From NCBI GenBank assembly GCA_009784765.1, contig WQXP01000009.1:1-15890 (forward strand): 15,890 nt of DNA, read 5' to 3'. Each line of letters begins with the position of its first letter. The first letter of the stretch is position 1. The stretch comes from Oscillospiraceae bacterium. Lineage in GTDB: Bacteria > Bacillota > Clostridia > Oscillospirales > Ruminococcaceae. The position numbers and the translations under genes are program-made. Of the stretch, positions 6,678 to 15,104 are shown one piece after another. A model generated the notes under the pieces. That model did no database searches, was not told the DNA's origin, and saw nothing but the letters and a program-made list of their open reading frames with translations.

Positions 6678-8357
6678 CTATTGCTCCAAAATCGCGCCTG
6701 TATGCGCAGAGGTGACTATTTTCGCATACCGCCCGACATAGCCGCCGAAATCGGGCTTGGCTTTGGGAACAAAAGCCGCGACTCGGGCAACGAGAACATC
6801 ATCAGCGACACAAAGCTCAAGCTTCCCTGCAGAAATGTCGATTAGAATTTCGTCGCCGTCTTGCACAACACCGATTAACCCGCCCGCCGCCGCTTCAGGG
6901 GAAATATGCCCGACTGCCGCACCCCGCGAAGCCCCCGAAAACCGCCCGTCGGTAATCAGCGCGACAGAACCGTCAAGCCCCATTCCCGCGATTGCCGCCG
7001 TCGGCGCGAGCATTTCGGGCATTCCCGGGCCGCCCTTAGGGCCTTCGTAGCGGATTGTTACAACGTCCCCCGCTGTGATTGCTCCGCCCAAAATCGCGTC
7101 CACCGCCTCTTGCTCCGAGTCAAAAACCTTTGCTTTCCCGCGAACAACCATCATGGACTCTGCAATTGCCCCGCGCTTGACGACTGCGCCTTCAGGTGCA
7201 AGATTGCCCTTGAGGACAGCAAGCCCCCCTGTATGCCTGTGCGGGTTTTCCACCGTGCGAATGACCACTCCGTCAGCGGCTTTTGCCGAATTGCAGCGGT
7301 CGGATTGAGTTCCGCTGATTGTCTTGACAGATAAGTCTAACACGCCGTCTTTGCGCGAAAGCTCCCGCATTACCGCTTGAATACCGCCCGCTGTGTGCAA
7401 GTCTTCAATGAAAATGTCCGACGCGGGGTTGAGCTTGGAAAGCTGGGGAACACGCTCCCCGATTTGCGCAATGTCGTCTAAAGTCAAAGGAACACGGGCT
7501 TCATGAGCAATAGCAAGGAGGTGTAAGATTGTATTTGAACTCGCGCCGATTGCCATATCAACAGCAACAGCGTTGAGTATATTCCCTTTGTTCCCCATAA
7601 TGTCAGAGGGGCGCAGGTTCTGCTCATAGAGCTCCATGACAAGCTCTCCCGTTTCTTTCGCAAGCCGAGTCCGTGCCATATTGACGGCGGGTTCTGTTCC
7701 GCCCCCGGGCAGAGCCATTCCCACAGCTTCCGTGAGGCAGTTCATGGAGTTAGCGGTATACATTCCCGAGCAAGAGCCGCAAGTCGGGCAGGAATGCTCT
7801 TCCATTTCGCGGAGTTCTGCGTCGCTTATGTTCCCTGCGCTGTGCTTGCCGACAGCTTCGAATACTTCAGCGAGTCCGATTTTCTTACCACCTGCTTTTC
7901 CCGCGAGCATAGGGCCGCCGCTGATGAACGCAGAGGGCAGATTCAGCCGCGCCGCCGCCATAAGCATACCGGGGACGATTTTGTCGCAGTTCGGGATAAA
8001 GACAACAGCGTCCAAAGGCTGAGCAGTCAGCATAACTTCGATACTGTCGGCGATGAGTTCGCGGGAAGGGAGGGAATATCGCATTCCGCGGTGGTTCATG
8101 GAAAGCCCGTCGCAAACGCCGATTGTGAAGAACTCGAAAGGCACTCCCCCTGCGTTGCGAATGCCGTCCTTGACAGCTTTGCTGATTTGGTGCAGATGAA
8201 TATGCCCCGGGACATAATCGCTTGCCGCATTGACGACTGCTATAAACGGACGCTTCATTTCACTATCGGTGATTCCGAGGGATTTGAGCAATGCTCTGTG
8301 GGGAGTACGTTCCACCCCCGCAGTCATGAGTTCACTGCGCTTGTTTTGGTTAGTCAT
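6678..8357 (-). CDS. ilvD: Dihydroxy-acid dehydratase
   Basis: This cytoplasmic iron-sulfur enzyme dehydrates 2,3-dihydroxy-acids to 2-keto acids in valine, leucine and isoleucine synthesis. The 559-residue length is normal. Family landmarks are present in order: [10 protein letters not shown] (49-58), [20 protein letters not shown] (79-98), the cluster and carbamylated-lysine motif NCDK (123-126, Cys124), and [18 protein letters not shown] (189-206). The C-terminal end, ending [12 protein letters not shown], is also complete. AAAGGAG lies 12 bases before the ATG. No ilvC, ilvB or leu genes are visible, which is unusual because they are often neighbours. It is 45 bases after a tiny possible ORF and follows the yigZ-like gene without a terminator, so read-through transcription is likely. 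Cluster type ([4Fe-4S] or [2Fe-2S]) cannot be told here. Confidence 0.96.
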   Translation of the reverse strand: MTNQNKRSELMTAGVERTPHRALLKSLGITDSEMKRPFIAVVNAASDYVPGHIHLHQISKAVKDGIRNAGGVPFEFFTIGVCDGLSMNHRGMRYSLPSRELIADSIEVMLTAQPLDAVVFIPNCDKIVPGMLMAAARLNLPSAFISGGPMLAGKAGGKKIGLAEVFEAVGKHSAGNISDAELREMEEHSCPTCGSCSGMYTANSMNCLTEAVGMALPGGGTEPAVNMARTRLAKETGELVMELYEQNLRPSDIMGNKGNILNAVAVDMAIGASSNTILHLLAIAHEARVPLTLDDIAQIGERVPQLSKLNPASDIFIEDLHTAGGIQAVMRELSRKDGVLDLSVKTISGTQSDRCNSAKAADGVVIRTVENPHRHTGGLAVLKGNLAPEGAVVKRGAIAESMMVVRGKAKVFDSEQEAVDAILGGAITAGDVVTIRYEGPKGGPGMPEMLAPTAAIAGMGLDGSVALITDGRFSGASRGAAVGHISPEAAAGGLIGVVQDGDEILIDISAGKLELCVADDVLVARVAAFVPKAKPDFGGYVGRYAKIVTSAHTGAILEQ

Positions 8358-8402
8358 TTTGATTTTCTTCTCCTTTGGTTTGTGGGTTTTGAAATATATC
8401 GC

Positions 8403-8438
8403 TTAAATTAACTTCACAGCCGGTGAGTGTAATCCCAT
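8403..8438 (-). CDS. Possible 11-codon leader ORF before ilvD
   Basis: ATG at 8438 encodes MGLHSPAVKLI then TAA. The stop codon of the preceding yigZ-like gene overlaps an AGGAG site six bases before this ATG. Four of eleven residues are Leu, Val or Ile, as might be seen in a branched-chain leader peptide, but there is no evident terminator/antiterminator. It may be chance. Confidence 0.2.
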   Translation of the reverse strand: MGLHSPAVKLI

Positions 8439-8440
8439 GA

Positions 8441-8815
8441 TTAGCTCCTCTCTAAAACAGCTAAAACATCTAACGCCGCACCTGCTGATTTTCCGTATGC
8501 GCGAATAAGCCCGCCCTTTCCTAACAAAGTTCCGCCGAAATATCGCACAACCGCGACTGCGACCCCCTGCAACTCACGGCGGCAGATTGCATTGTAAATC
8601 GGAAGCCCCGCTGTTCCTTTGGGTTCGCCATCATCGTTAGTTTTGGCAGTGTTGCTCAAAACATACGCGAATGCAACGTGGCGGGATTTCTTGTGCAACG
8701 CCGCGATTTGGGCAAGAAACGCTTTCGCGTCGTCCTCAGAACTTACACGGGCGGCGTAACCGATAAAGCGCGACTTTTTCTCGACTATTTCAGGGGCGGC
8801 GGCTATTTCACTCAC
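8441..8815 (-). CDS. Short IMPACT/YigZ (UPF0029) domain protein
   Basis: This is the N-terminal IMPACT (UPF0029) domain of the YigZ family, of uncertain role in translation-related stress control. The GTG at 8815 is chosen because it overlaps the preceding TGA as GTGA and has GAGGG six bases upstream; the frame also extends upstream within the PstS-like gene, which is not credible. The protein is 124 residues. The conserved signatures are DDGEPKGTAGLPI (61-73) and RYFGGTLLGKGGLIRAYG (91-108), with KKSRFIGYA at 13-21. Typical bacterial YigZ proteins are about 200 residues with a second C-terminal domain, so this one has the first domain only and ends in ALDVLAVLERS. It is coupled to the PstS-like gene and is followed by ilvD. 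Confidence 0.82.
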   Translation of the reverse strand: MSEIAAAPEIVEKKSRFIGYAARVSSEDDAKAFLAQIAALHKKSRHVAFAYVLSNTAKTNDDGEPKGTAGLPIYNAICRRELQGVAVAVVRYFGGTLLGKGGLIRAYGKSAGAALDVLAVLERS

Positions 8816-10179
8816 AGCAATCCCTCGTTTATGACAGTGAACTCCCGTTCGCCCTGCTCCCGCGTTAATACGACAAATCGAGTTAATTCTTTGCCGTTTT
8901 GTGGCATGAAATACGCGGTTCTCATGACAGTAACGCCTTTGCATTTATCCCCCGCGAGTTCGCGAATTAAATCGCGGTCGCCGAAGTTGTCCGACAACGT
9001 CGAACCCGTGAACTTGTGTTCACTGCCATCAAGCTCAGGAAACCGCACATACGCCTCATGAACCTGCCAGTCAAACCGCCAAGCGTCAGAACGCTCAATG
9101 CGGGAGCTTTCCAAGCCGTGGTAATACTCGATTACAGCACGATTAGAATAAAACTCGTCGCGGCGGAAATTTGGCTCTGCGCCGCTTGGAAGGCGCGGAA
9201 GCTGCCCGTTAATCCCGACGTAACCCGCAGCGGCGATTACTTTCTGCCCTTGTTCCGACAAAAGCCAATCGGTGAAAACTGCAGCTTTTTCGTTCCCGCG
9301 ATTGTAGTAGCTGTAGGTATACACCATGAGCGGGTAAGAAGCGTCCGAAAGGGCGTCGTTGCTCGGTTTTATGCCATCAACAGCGACTGTTTTCAGCCCT
9401 AACTCGTCAAGGTTCTGGAGCATCGACCAACTGAAGATGTTATAGCCGATTCCCTTGCTCTTGGAAGACTGAACCCCGAAAAGCATAGCCCCCATAGTCG
9501 CCATTTGCGTGATGTCGTCTTGAGAAATGATGTTCTCGCCCTCCATGAATTCTTCCATGGCGGTCTGGCTTCCCGAATCCCAATTGCGGCTGTAGGGAAT
9601 GATTTGCTCATTTAAGCCGCCGAGTTGATTCCAGTTTGTAATCTTCCCCGAATAGATTCCCCGCAGTTGTTCTTGGGTAATAGAGTCAACGGGATTGTCT
9701 TTATGCAGAATAAACACAAATCCCTCCCGCGCAACAGGTGTGATGGCTAAATCCGCGCCTTGCTGTTTTGCTCTTTCGAGTGTGCTGTCGGCGTATCGAA
9801 CAGCAAGAAGCACATCGGCGGGGATTTGCTCATACACGCTGCTGTCGGGGAGCAGCCGCTCGAGGGCGGCGTAAGTTTGGCTGTGTTCGGGAATGAAATG
9901 CTCATCTGTCAGAAAGGCTCTGATTGCCGCGTGCATAAGCACAGTCGAGGAACTCCCGTCAACGATTGGCAGCTCCGGCAAATCCTGTGTCCAAGATTCG
10001 CAGACAGCGGGAATGCCGACGATTTCGATTCCGCTGTCGCCGTCTCCGATTACAAAGGGGTCGGATTCAAACCAGCCTTTAGGTCGGTGATTAAGCCCCT
10101 CGGGTTTAGGATTGTCGCAAGCGGCAAAAGAGAGCAGCAGGGTCGCAACAATCGCGAACTTCATAAATCTGTTCAACAT
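8812..10179 (-). CDS. PstS-like substrate-binding lipoprotein with C-terminal extension
   Basis: The 455-residue protein begins with a signal peptide and lipobox LSFAAC, giving Cys21 as lipidated residue, so it is anchored on the outer face of the membrane. The substrate-binding core has the phosphate-loop-like VDGSSSTVL (73-81), a TPVAREGFVFILHKDNPV segment (147-164), GIYSGKITNWNQLGG (174-188) and DSGSQTAMEEFM (201-212), which are typical of PstS-type phosphate-binding proteins. About 110 residues after the core (345-455) are not recognised. The start is ATG at 10179 with AGGA four to five bases upstream. No pstC, pstA or pstB are visible, so it may serve an unlinked transporter or have a non-transport role. 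It follows the xylanase gene by 41 bases and overlaps the next gene by four. Confidence 0.83.
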   Translation of the reverse strand: MLNRFMKFAIVATLLLSFAACDNPKPEGLNHRPKGWFESDPFVIGDGDSGIEIVGIPAVCESWTQDLPELPIVDGSSSTVLMHAAIRAFLTDEHFIPEHSQTYAALERLLPDSSVYEQIPADVLLAVRYADSTLERAKQQGADLAITPVAREGFVFILHKDNPVDSITQEQLRGIYSGKITNWNQLGGLNEQIIPYSRNWDSGSQTAMEEFMEGENIISQDDITQMATMGAMLFGVQSSKSKGIGYNIFSWSMLQNLDELGLKTVAVDGIKPSNDALSDASYPLMVYTYSYYNRGNEKAAVFTDWLLSEQGQKVIAAAGYVGINGQLPRLPSGAEPNFRRDEFYSNRAVIEYYHGLESSRIERSDAWRFDWQVHEAYVRFPELDGSEHKFTGSTLSDNFGDRDLIRELAGDKCKGVTVMRTAYFMPQNGKELTRFVVLTREQGEREFTVINEGLL

Positions 10180-10191
10180 AGTTTCCTTTCT

Positions 10192-10223
10192 AACTGTCCA
10201 CTGTCAATTGCCGTCAACTGTCA
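10192..10223 (-). repeat. TGACAGT-like heptamer array, copy 2 of the 20-mer
   Basis: Between the xylanase TGA and the next gene's ribosome site, the minus strand reads TGACAGTTGACGGCAATTGA and then ACAGTGGACAGT, i.e. heptamer-like TGACAGT, TGACGGC, TGACAGT, GGACAGT. The first 20 bases (10223-10204) match the repeat at 3817-3836 at 19 positions. The xylanase stop codon is its first TGA. Confidence 0.7.
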
Positions 10224-13200
10224 TGTCGGTAATCTGAAGCGGTTTGCGGCAGTGGGGTGATTGTAAATCCAGTCCCAGTAATAGCGGATTTGCCACTCGT
10301 CGTAGGGGGTAACATTGTTCGCGGCGCCCACGTGCATAACAGTGCGCAGGTCGCCTGAGCCGAAGTTGCGATTGCCTGTAGAGTCGGCAACAGAAGTCGC
10401 CGGGGGGCGGTCCACGCCGACACCGCCATAGAAGTCATACAACCCGAATCCATGCCCGACTTCGTGGGTGATAATCATAGTCGCGCCGCCATTCGCCGCC
10501 CGAGTGATATAGGTATCGCTCACTCGTGTTCCCCAATCGCCCCCTGCACCTCCACCGAAACCTTGAGTTCCCCACAAGTACATATCGAAGCGATTGTGAA
10601 GCCCTCCGGGATATTGATACGTTCCTGCATTGACTGCGCGGAAGTTGTTAAAGCGCGAGATGTTATTCGGCGCAGACGCCATACGCGGATTAGCGTCGCC
10701 CAAGGGCGGATTGTGGGTGTTATTCACCCAGATTTGCTCGTTAGGACGCCTGTCTAAAATTAAAGCCGCGTCGCTGACTGCCCAACCTATAACTTCGACT
10801 TGGATTTCGCCGAAAGGCCAGCCCTCCATGCCGATTAGCGGGCGAGTCCATTTGTTGATTTCTTCATGGAGCATACGGGCGATTTGTTGTCGTTGCACTA
10901 AAGTAACCGCAGTGCTTGACTCCCACCGAACCGCCCAGTTGACAGTGCCGTTCCCCGCCCAAATCTGGTCGAAGATGAAGTTCTGTGCCCTAATCGTCCC
11001 GTTGCGGTTAAAGAATACCCGTTCGCCGTCGGTGGTATTCGGGCGAAGAGGCTCTTCATGGCGGACGTTTTTGAGCCAGTCAAAATTTTGCCGCATTGCC
11101 GCAGGAGTATCGGCGACTGTTCTGCGCGTGACCTGAGTCCAACGGGCATAGACAGTGGTGTTCGCGGTGAATTCCGTTCCTGTCGCGCCTGTAAGCACGC
11201 GGCTTCCACCTGTTGTCGCAGTGAACCACCCCGCGAATGCCCATTCGTTGCCGCCGCTCGCCGCCCGAACAGGGGTAGGCATTACATTCATGAGATGCCC
11301 GTGAACATCGGTAGTACGAGTCGCAGGAGAAAGTGCAGTCCCGCCGTTAGCATTAAAAGTAATCGTAAAAGTACCGGGCGGATTTACAGGCGGCTGAACA
11401 ACAGTAGTCGCAGTAGTAGCAGTAGTAACCCGCGTAGTCGCCGCTGTAGTAGCCCGTGTAGTCGCCGCTGTAGTAGCCCGTGTAGTCGCCGCTGTAGTCG
11501 CAGTCGTATCCGGGGAACTCGGTGCAGTCGTAATAACCGGCGGAGCAGTCGTCGTTACATTCGGAGAGCTTGGAGAGCTTGGAGAGCTTGGAGAGCTTGG
11601 AGAGCTTGGCACAGTCGTCGTGCCTGTAGGCGTAGTCGTCGGCGGCTCGGGAATCGTAATCAGCCCTCCCGCAGCATTGCGTTTTGTTCCGCGATGTTCG
11701 AGGATAAGCACGTCGCCGTCATAAACACGAGTTACCCGCCAGATTTGCTGAACCCCTGTATCTTCGCAAAGTTCTGCGATATTTTCACGCTCATAACGCA
11801 GTGAAGCACTCGGAGCGAGAATCAGCGTTCCGCCGACTGCGCCGATTGCCTCGTCCATGAAAAACCCCGGTAAAGTATTCTCATCACGGGTTTCGACAAT
11901 CAGCTCAAGATTAGTCGCGCCGGCGGGAATGGTGAAATTCCTGTTGGCAAGCTGAACCCAAGTGAGGGAAGGGGCAATTACTTCAGAGGGAGGCACTTGC
12001 GCCTCCGCGATTGTAGCCCAGCGAGTTTCCCCCGCTGTGTCGGTATATTGCAGAGTCAAGGCGAAGGTTTCGTCGCCGTCTGAGGCTCTGCCGTCATGAG
12101 CCACAAAAACGCTGAAGCTGTATGCGTTCCCCGAAACAAAAGCAAGAGAATCAAGAGGACGCGACGCGCCATGCCAAGGAGCAGCCCGCGCCGAAATCAA
12201 AAGAGAACGCTGCCCCAAGAAAGCGTGTTCCGCCGTGTGATTATCGCCGGCACCTCCGCGGCTGCCCCAGTTGTCCGTGTCCTCCTCAAAAGTTGAGTGG
12301 AAGAAATACCCGCGAGAATCGGGTTCAATCGGCTCAGGAGGAGTGATGACCGGGGGTTCAGAACCGCCTTCAGCAGTAAGAATCGCGTTGTATAAGAACT
12401 CAGGATTGCGTCCGTCGCCCCACTGCGCCTCGGGAACAACGGCGAACACAGCGGCGTGAGCGGGTTTAGGGGCGTTTTCGCGATTATGAAGCAGCGGCGC
12501 GTCATTCTCACGCCCTGCACGGCGGGTAATCCACGAGTTCGCGTCGTTAGGGCCCCACATACAAATCGCGGTGAACTGCCCTGCACCGCGAGCGTTGACT
12601 GCAATGGCGTGTTCGAAGATGTTGCGATAGACATTTACCTGATTGTCAGCGAATCGCCCATTGTCGGTAACAACGTCAACTTCTGTGAGTTGCACTTCAA
12701 ATCCTGCACCGATTGCCGCATAAGCGTCCATAGCATCGCGGACTAAAGCCCAGCGCGACCATGCGTTCCCGCCGGGGTCTGCGCTGATATGCCCCTGCAT
12801 ACCCATTCCGTCAAGAAGCCCTTGAGTGAACAGCGGTCGCAGAATGTTCGCGATGATATAATCGCGCTTAGGGGGGTGATATTCGTTATAATCATTGTAG
12901 AAAAGCTTGGTATGCTCAGGGGCGTGTCTGCGCGCGAAGGTGAAAGCATTCTGAAGCCATACCATGCTGTCTGCGCCGTAAATCGCCTGCCACGGCGAAG
13001 CCCCCGGAGCTGCCCCTGCGCCGCCCGCCCCCTCACCGTCGAACCCGGGAAGCCTCGGGCCGCCGCGATTGCCGTCAACCCGCACGAACTCATTCACCAC
13101 GTCGTAAGAGTAGATGTTCAAAGCGGGATATTGCCGCGCATATTCGGCGAACTTGTTCTGAATATAGCTCTCATGCCGCCCTGTCATAACAGCGGCAGTC

Positions 13201-14150
13201 GCCCAAGGAACTTCGCTTAGCGGGCGTTGCCGCCAGTTAGTGGTATCTTGCATATTCGCAAGGAAAAACCAGTCGGGGGTTTGCCCGTGCCAAGTGAGGG
13301 TATGTCCGCGCATGGGGATATTGTTACGGACACAGAACTCCATAATCGCGCTTGCGCCTGTCCCGAAGTTGATTCGAATATTGTCATTGGTGGAGTTCGC
13401 CCGAGACATAGTCTGGTCGGGTTTCCCCTCATTTTCCATGGTAATGCTGTTGTATTCCCGCAGGAGCATTGCGGTGATTGTGTTGTTACGCACAGTCGTT
13501 CCGTTGAGGATATTCCCCACACGGAAGTGGTTCGCATACACATCTTTGAGCCCTGCGTTCTCCCGGCTCGGAGCGTTCGCCGACACGGTAAACGCCGACT
13601 GCATCGTCCTGAAAGTCGCCGAAAATTCGTCGAACATGAAATTAGCCGTTGAATTGCTCCCAAGAGAAAGGGTGAGGGCCTCCGTGCCTTTCGGCGCAGC
13701 GAAAGAAGCGCGAAGCTCTGTCCAAGCACCCCCTTTGACGCTCTGTGTCGCGATTACTTTGCTGCCCGTAACGCCCGTGTCATAGTTCAGCCAGCTTAAA
13801 GAGAGTGTAAATGTCTGTGCCGTCAGCTCATCGTGTCGAACAAAAACACTGTAGTTATAGTTCACCCCGCCGTCGAGATAGAAGCCCTTCTGCGAAACCG
13901 CGCCGTCAGACGCACAGCGGCGGTTCGAGAGCTGCATGGCGCGGCCGCCCTTCACGCCCTCATCAGGGTGAGCGGTGAGTTCCGCAAAGTCAGAATTAGT
14001 CGTCCAGCCATCGAAATTCACCTCAAAGCTGTCGCGAAGGGCGAGTTCTGTCGCAAAGCTCGGCAACCCTGCCGAAAAGACCGAAAGCAACAGAGCCGCT
14101 GTGGTGAGGATTGAAACAATCCCCTTTTTTGCTGTGTTTTTGCTGTTCAT
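10221..14150 (-). CDS. Secreted GH10 xylanase with carbohydrate-binding modules fused to a zincin-like metalloprotease domain
   Basis: The protein has 1309 residues. In order: a signal peptide (1 to about 33, ending SFA); a CBM4_9/CBM22-like domain (about 36-182); a GH10 xylanase (about 195-572) with WHGQTPDWFF (287-296), acid/base Glu354 in DVVNEF and nucleophile Glu490 in VQLTEVDV; a second CBM4_9-like domain (about 612-780); a Thr/Ser/Pro linker (about 836-922); an InlB-B-like repeat with TITFNANGG, FAGWFT and TVYARWTQ (926-1006); and a C-terminal domain (about 1007-1309) with HEVGHGFGLYD (1229-1239) and a downstream Met-turn-like TVMH. It should hydrolyse xylan outside the cell, and the tail may be a protease or a structural zincin. 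There is no dockerin or LPXTG anchor. AGGAGG is nine bases before ATG. It lies 26 bases after the membrane gene and is followed by the PstS-like gene. Confidence 0.9.
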   Translation of the reverse strand: MNSKNTAKKGIVSILTTAALLLSVFSAGLPSFATELALRDSFEVNFDGWTTNSDFAELTAHPDEGVKGGRAMQLSNRRCASDGAVSQKGFYLDGGVNYNYSVFVRHDELTAQTFTLSLSWLNYDTGVTGSKVIATQSVKGGAWTELRASFAAPKGTEALTLSLGSNSTANFMFDEFSATFRTMQSAFTVSANAPSRENAGLKDVYANHFRVGNILNGTTVRNNTITAMLLREYNSITMENEGKPDQTMSRANSTNDNIRINFGTGASAIMEFCVRNNIPMRGHTLTWHGQTPDWFFLANMQDTTNWRQRPLSEVPWATAAVMTGRHESYIQNKFAEYARQYPALNIYSYDVVNEFVRVDGNRGGPRLPGFDGEGAGGAGAAPGASPWQAIYGADSMVWLQNAFTFARRHAPEHTKLFYNDYNEYHPPKRDYIIANILRPLFTQGLLDGMGMQGHISADPGGNAWSRWALVRDAMDAYAAIGAGFEVQLTEVDVVTDNGRFADNQVNVYRNIFEHAIAVNARGAGQFTAICMWGPNDANSWITRRAGRENDAPLLHNRENAPKPAHAAVFAVVPEAQWGDGRNPEFLYNAILTAEGGSEPPVITPPEPIEPDSRGYFFHSTFEEDTDNWGSRGGAGDNHTAEHAFLGQRSLLISARAAPWHGASRPLDSLAFVSGNAYSFSVFVAHDGRASDGDETFALTLQYTDTAGETRWATIAEAQVPPSEVIAPSLTWVQLANRNFTIPAGATNLELIVETRDENTLPGFFMDEAIGAVGGTLILAPSASLRYERENIAELCEDTGVQQIWRVTRVYDGDVLILEHRGTKRNAAGGLITIPEPPTTTPTGTTTVPSSPSSPSSPSSPSSPNVTTTAPPVITTAPSSPDTTATTAATTRATTAATTRATTAATTRVTTATTATTVVQPPVNPPGTFTITFNANGGTALSPATRTTDVHGHLMNVMPTPVRAASGGNEWAFAGWFTATTGGSRVLTGATGTEFTANTTVYARWTQVTRRTVADTPAAMRQNFDWLKNVRHEEPLRPNTTDGERVFFNRNGTIRAQNFIFDQIWAGNGTVNWAVRWESSTAVTLVQRQQIARMLHEEINKWTRPLIGMEGWPFGEIQVEVIGWAVSDAALILDRRPNEQIWVNNTHNPPLGDANPRMASAPNNISRFNNFRAVNAGTYQYPGGLHNRFDMYLWGTQGFGGGAGGDWGTRVSDTYITRAANGGATMIITHEVGHGFGLYDFYGGVGVDRPPATSVADSTGNRNFGSGDLRTVMHVGAANNVTPYDEWQIRYYWDWIYNHPTAANRFRLPT
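11434..11498 (-). repeat. 24-base tandem repeat in the linker of the xylanase fusion
   Basis: Two full 24-base copies (11434-11457 and 11458-11481) and 17 bases of a third encode an 8-residue Thr/Ala/Arg repeat of the TTAATTRA type, in frame, in the Thr-rich linker. Being a multiple of three, copy-number change would alter linker length without breaking the frame. Confidence 0.9.
11563..11607 (-). repeat. Five-copy 9-base tandem repeat (Ser-Pro-Ser linker)
   Basis: GGAGAGCTT occurs five times without interruption on the plus strand. On the coding strand it gives repeated Ser-Ser-Pro triplets in the linker. Identical copies suggest recent slippage; copy change keeps the frame. Confidence 0.95.
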
Positions 14151-14176
14151 AAATATGTCCTCCTACTATAAATTTT

Positions 14177-15073
14177 TCAAGAATTAAGCTCGATAATAAA
14201 CTTCTCCACAGCTCTGTGGATTTTCCCGCGCCCTTCATGATACGCCGATATATGCCCTGCGAGAGGGTCGCCAATATCGAGAGTATGTACAGGCTTTTCG
14301 CGACCGAAAGCAGCAACGATTTTCGCCGCCTGTTCAGGTGTGAAAGTAACAATAGTGTACGCGCTGTCATAGACCTTGCGTTCACGTGTGGCAGAATCGG
14401 ATAAACACCCGAAGTTGACCTGCGCACTCTGCGCAACGAATCTGTAGTTAGCTTTTTGCCCCTTCAAACCCTTGACGTTCCGTGAAGCATTAAAAAACTG
14501 AGCCGCCATCTGCGAACAGGGGCTGGGAGTCGCGTCAGCGAATAAAACAATCAGCCCTCGCTCTGCCGTTTGTGACCACTCGTGCATTAAAAGCCGCGTG
14601 ATAATCAAAACCGCACCGCCGCCCGCAGAGGCGGCTATAAAGATAGTGAAGTTGAGTTCCGTGACAGTAATCCACGCCACGAGAGACGCGACAAAAAGGC
14701 AAACCATATAAAAGCCCTTCCACCGCTCCAGAAGAACAAACAAGAACCCGACAGCAACCCCAAGGAGAGACAAGCCAGCCCAAATCCAATAGCCGTCAAA
14801 ATCGCCGCTGCTGAGTTCAGGCAAAGAAGATATGAACAAAATCGAGGCTGCGCAAGCGCATATTCCACACCACGCCGCCAAAGCGATTGTAACAATCCGC
14901 TCTTTACCCATGTAAGCGACAGCCCCGTGAACGGCGGCAGACAACGCACACATGATGATAATAAACCTGCCCCCAAACCCGCCATCCCTTTCCGTGATAT
15001 AGAGAGCGAGGATAATAACTAAGGTGCGTACAAGAAAAGTTATGACATAAGGGCTCAGGAAAAGTTTTTTCAT
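14177..15073 (-). CDS. Integral membrane protein with a C-terminal degenerate LMW-phosphatase-like domain
   Basis: The ATG at 15073 is chosen over a GTG nine bases upstream because AAGGAGG is properly spaced before it. The protein has 298 residues. Residues 1 to about 163 contain about six hydrophobic segments (near 7-27, 34-56, 60-82, 97-116, 120-138, 142-163). From about 173 to 296 a soluble domain resembles low-molecular-weight protein tyrosine phosphatase/arsenate reductase: a VLF strand, a loop and AAQFFNA (190-196), FVAQSAQV, and an IGDPLAG segment (267-273) matching the usual DP motif. In that alignment the catalytic Cys is Asp180 and the Arg of CX5R is Cys186, so it would be catalytically dead. 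The domain call is by eye. The gene heads a run through the xylanase, and is driven by a consensus promoter. Confidence 0.72.
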   Translation of the reverse strand: MKKLFLSPYVITFLVRTLVIILALYITERDGGFGGRFIIIMCALSAAVHGAVAYMGKERIVTIALAAWCGICACAASILFISSLPELSSGDFDGYWIWAGLSLLGVAVGFLFVLLERWKGFYMVCLFVASLVAWITVTELNFTIFIAASAGGGAVLIITRLLMHEWSQTAERGLIVLFADATPSPCSQMAAQFFNASRNVKGLKGQKANYRFVAQSAQVNFGCLSDSATRERKVYDSAYTIVTFTPEQAAKIVAAFGREKPVHTLDIGDPLAGHISAYHEGRGKIHRAVEKFIIELNS

Positions 15074-15104
15074 AATCAGCACCTCCTTTTTTCAAGTTAC
15101 ACTG

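Noticed and set aside
7794..8411. 205-codon plus-strand ORF
   Set aside because: Antisense to ilvD, which carries all family motifs.
8441..8944. 167-residue version of the IMPACT protein
   Set aside because: The added 43 residues overlap the PstS-like gene and have no homologous look; the GTG at 8815 with a ribosome site and GTGA overlap is better.
10221..10240. C-terminal RLPT of the xylanase as a sortase anchor
   Set aside because: It is not LPXTG, and lacks the hydrophobic segment and charged tail.
11058..11804. 248-codon plus-strand ORF with Arg/Ser and Trp-Arg-Ala repeats
   Set aside because: It is the antisense shadow of the tandem repeats in the xylanase linker; no ribosome site or plausible protein composition.
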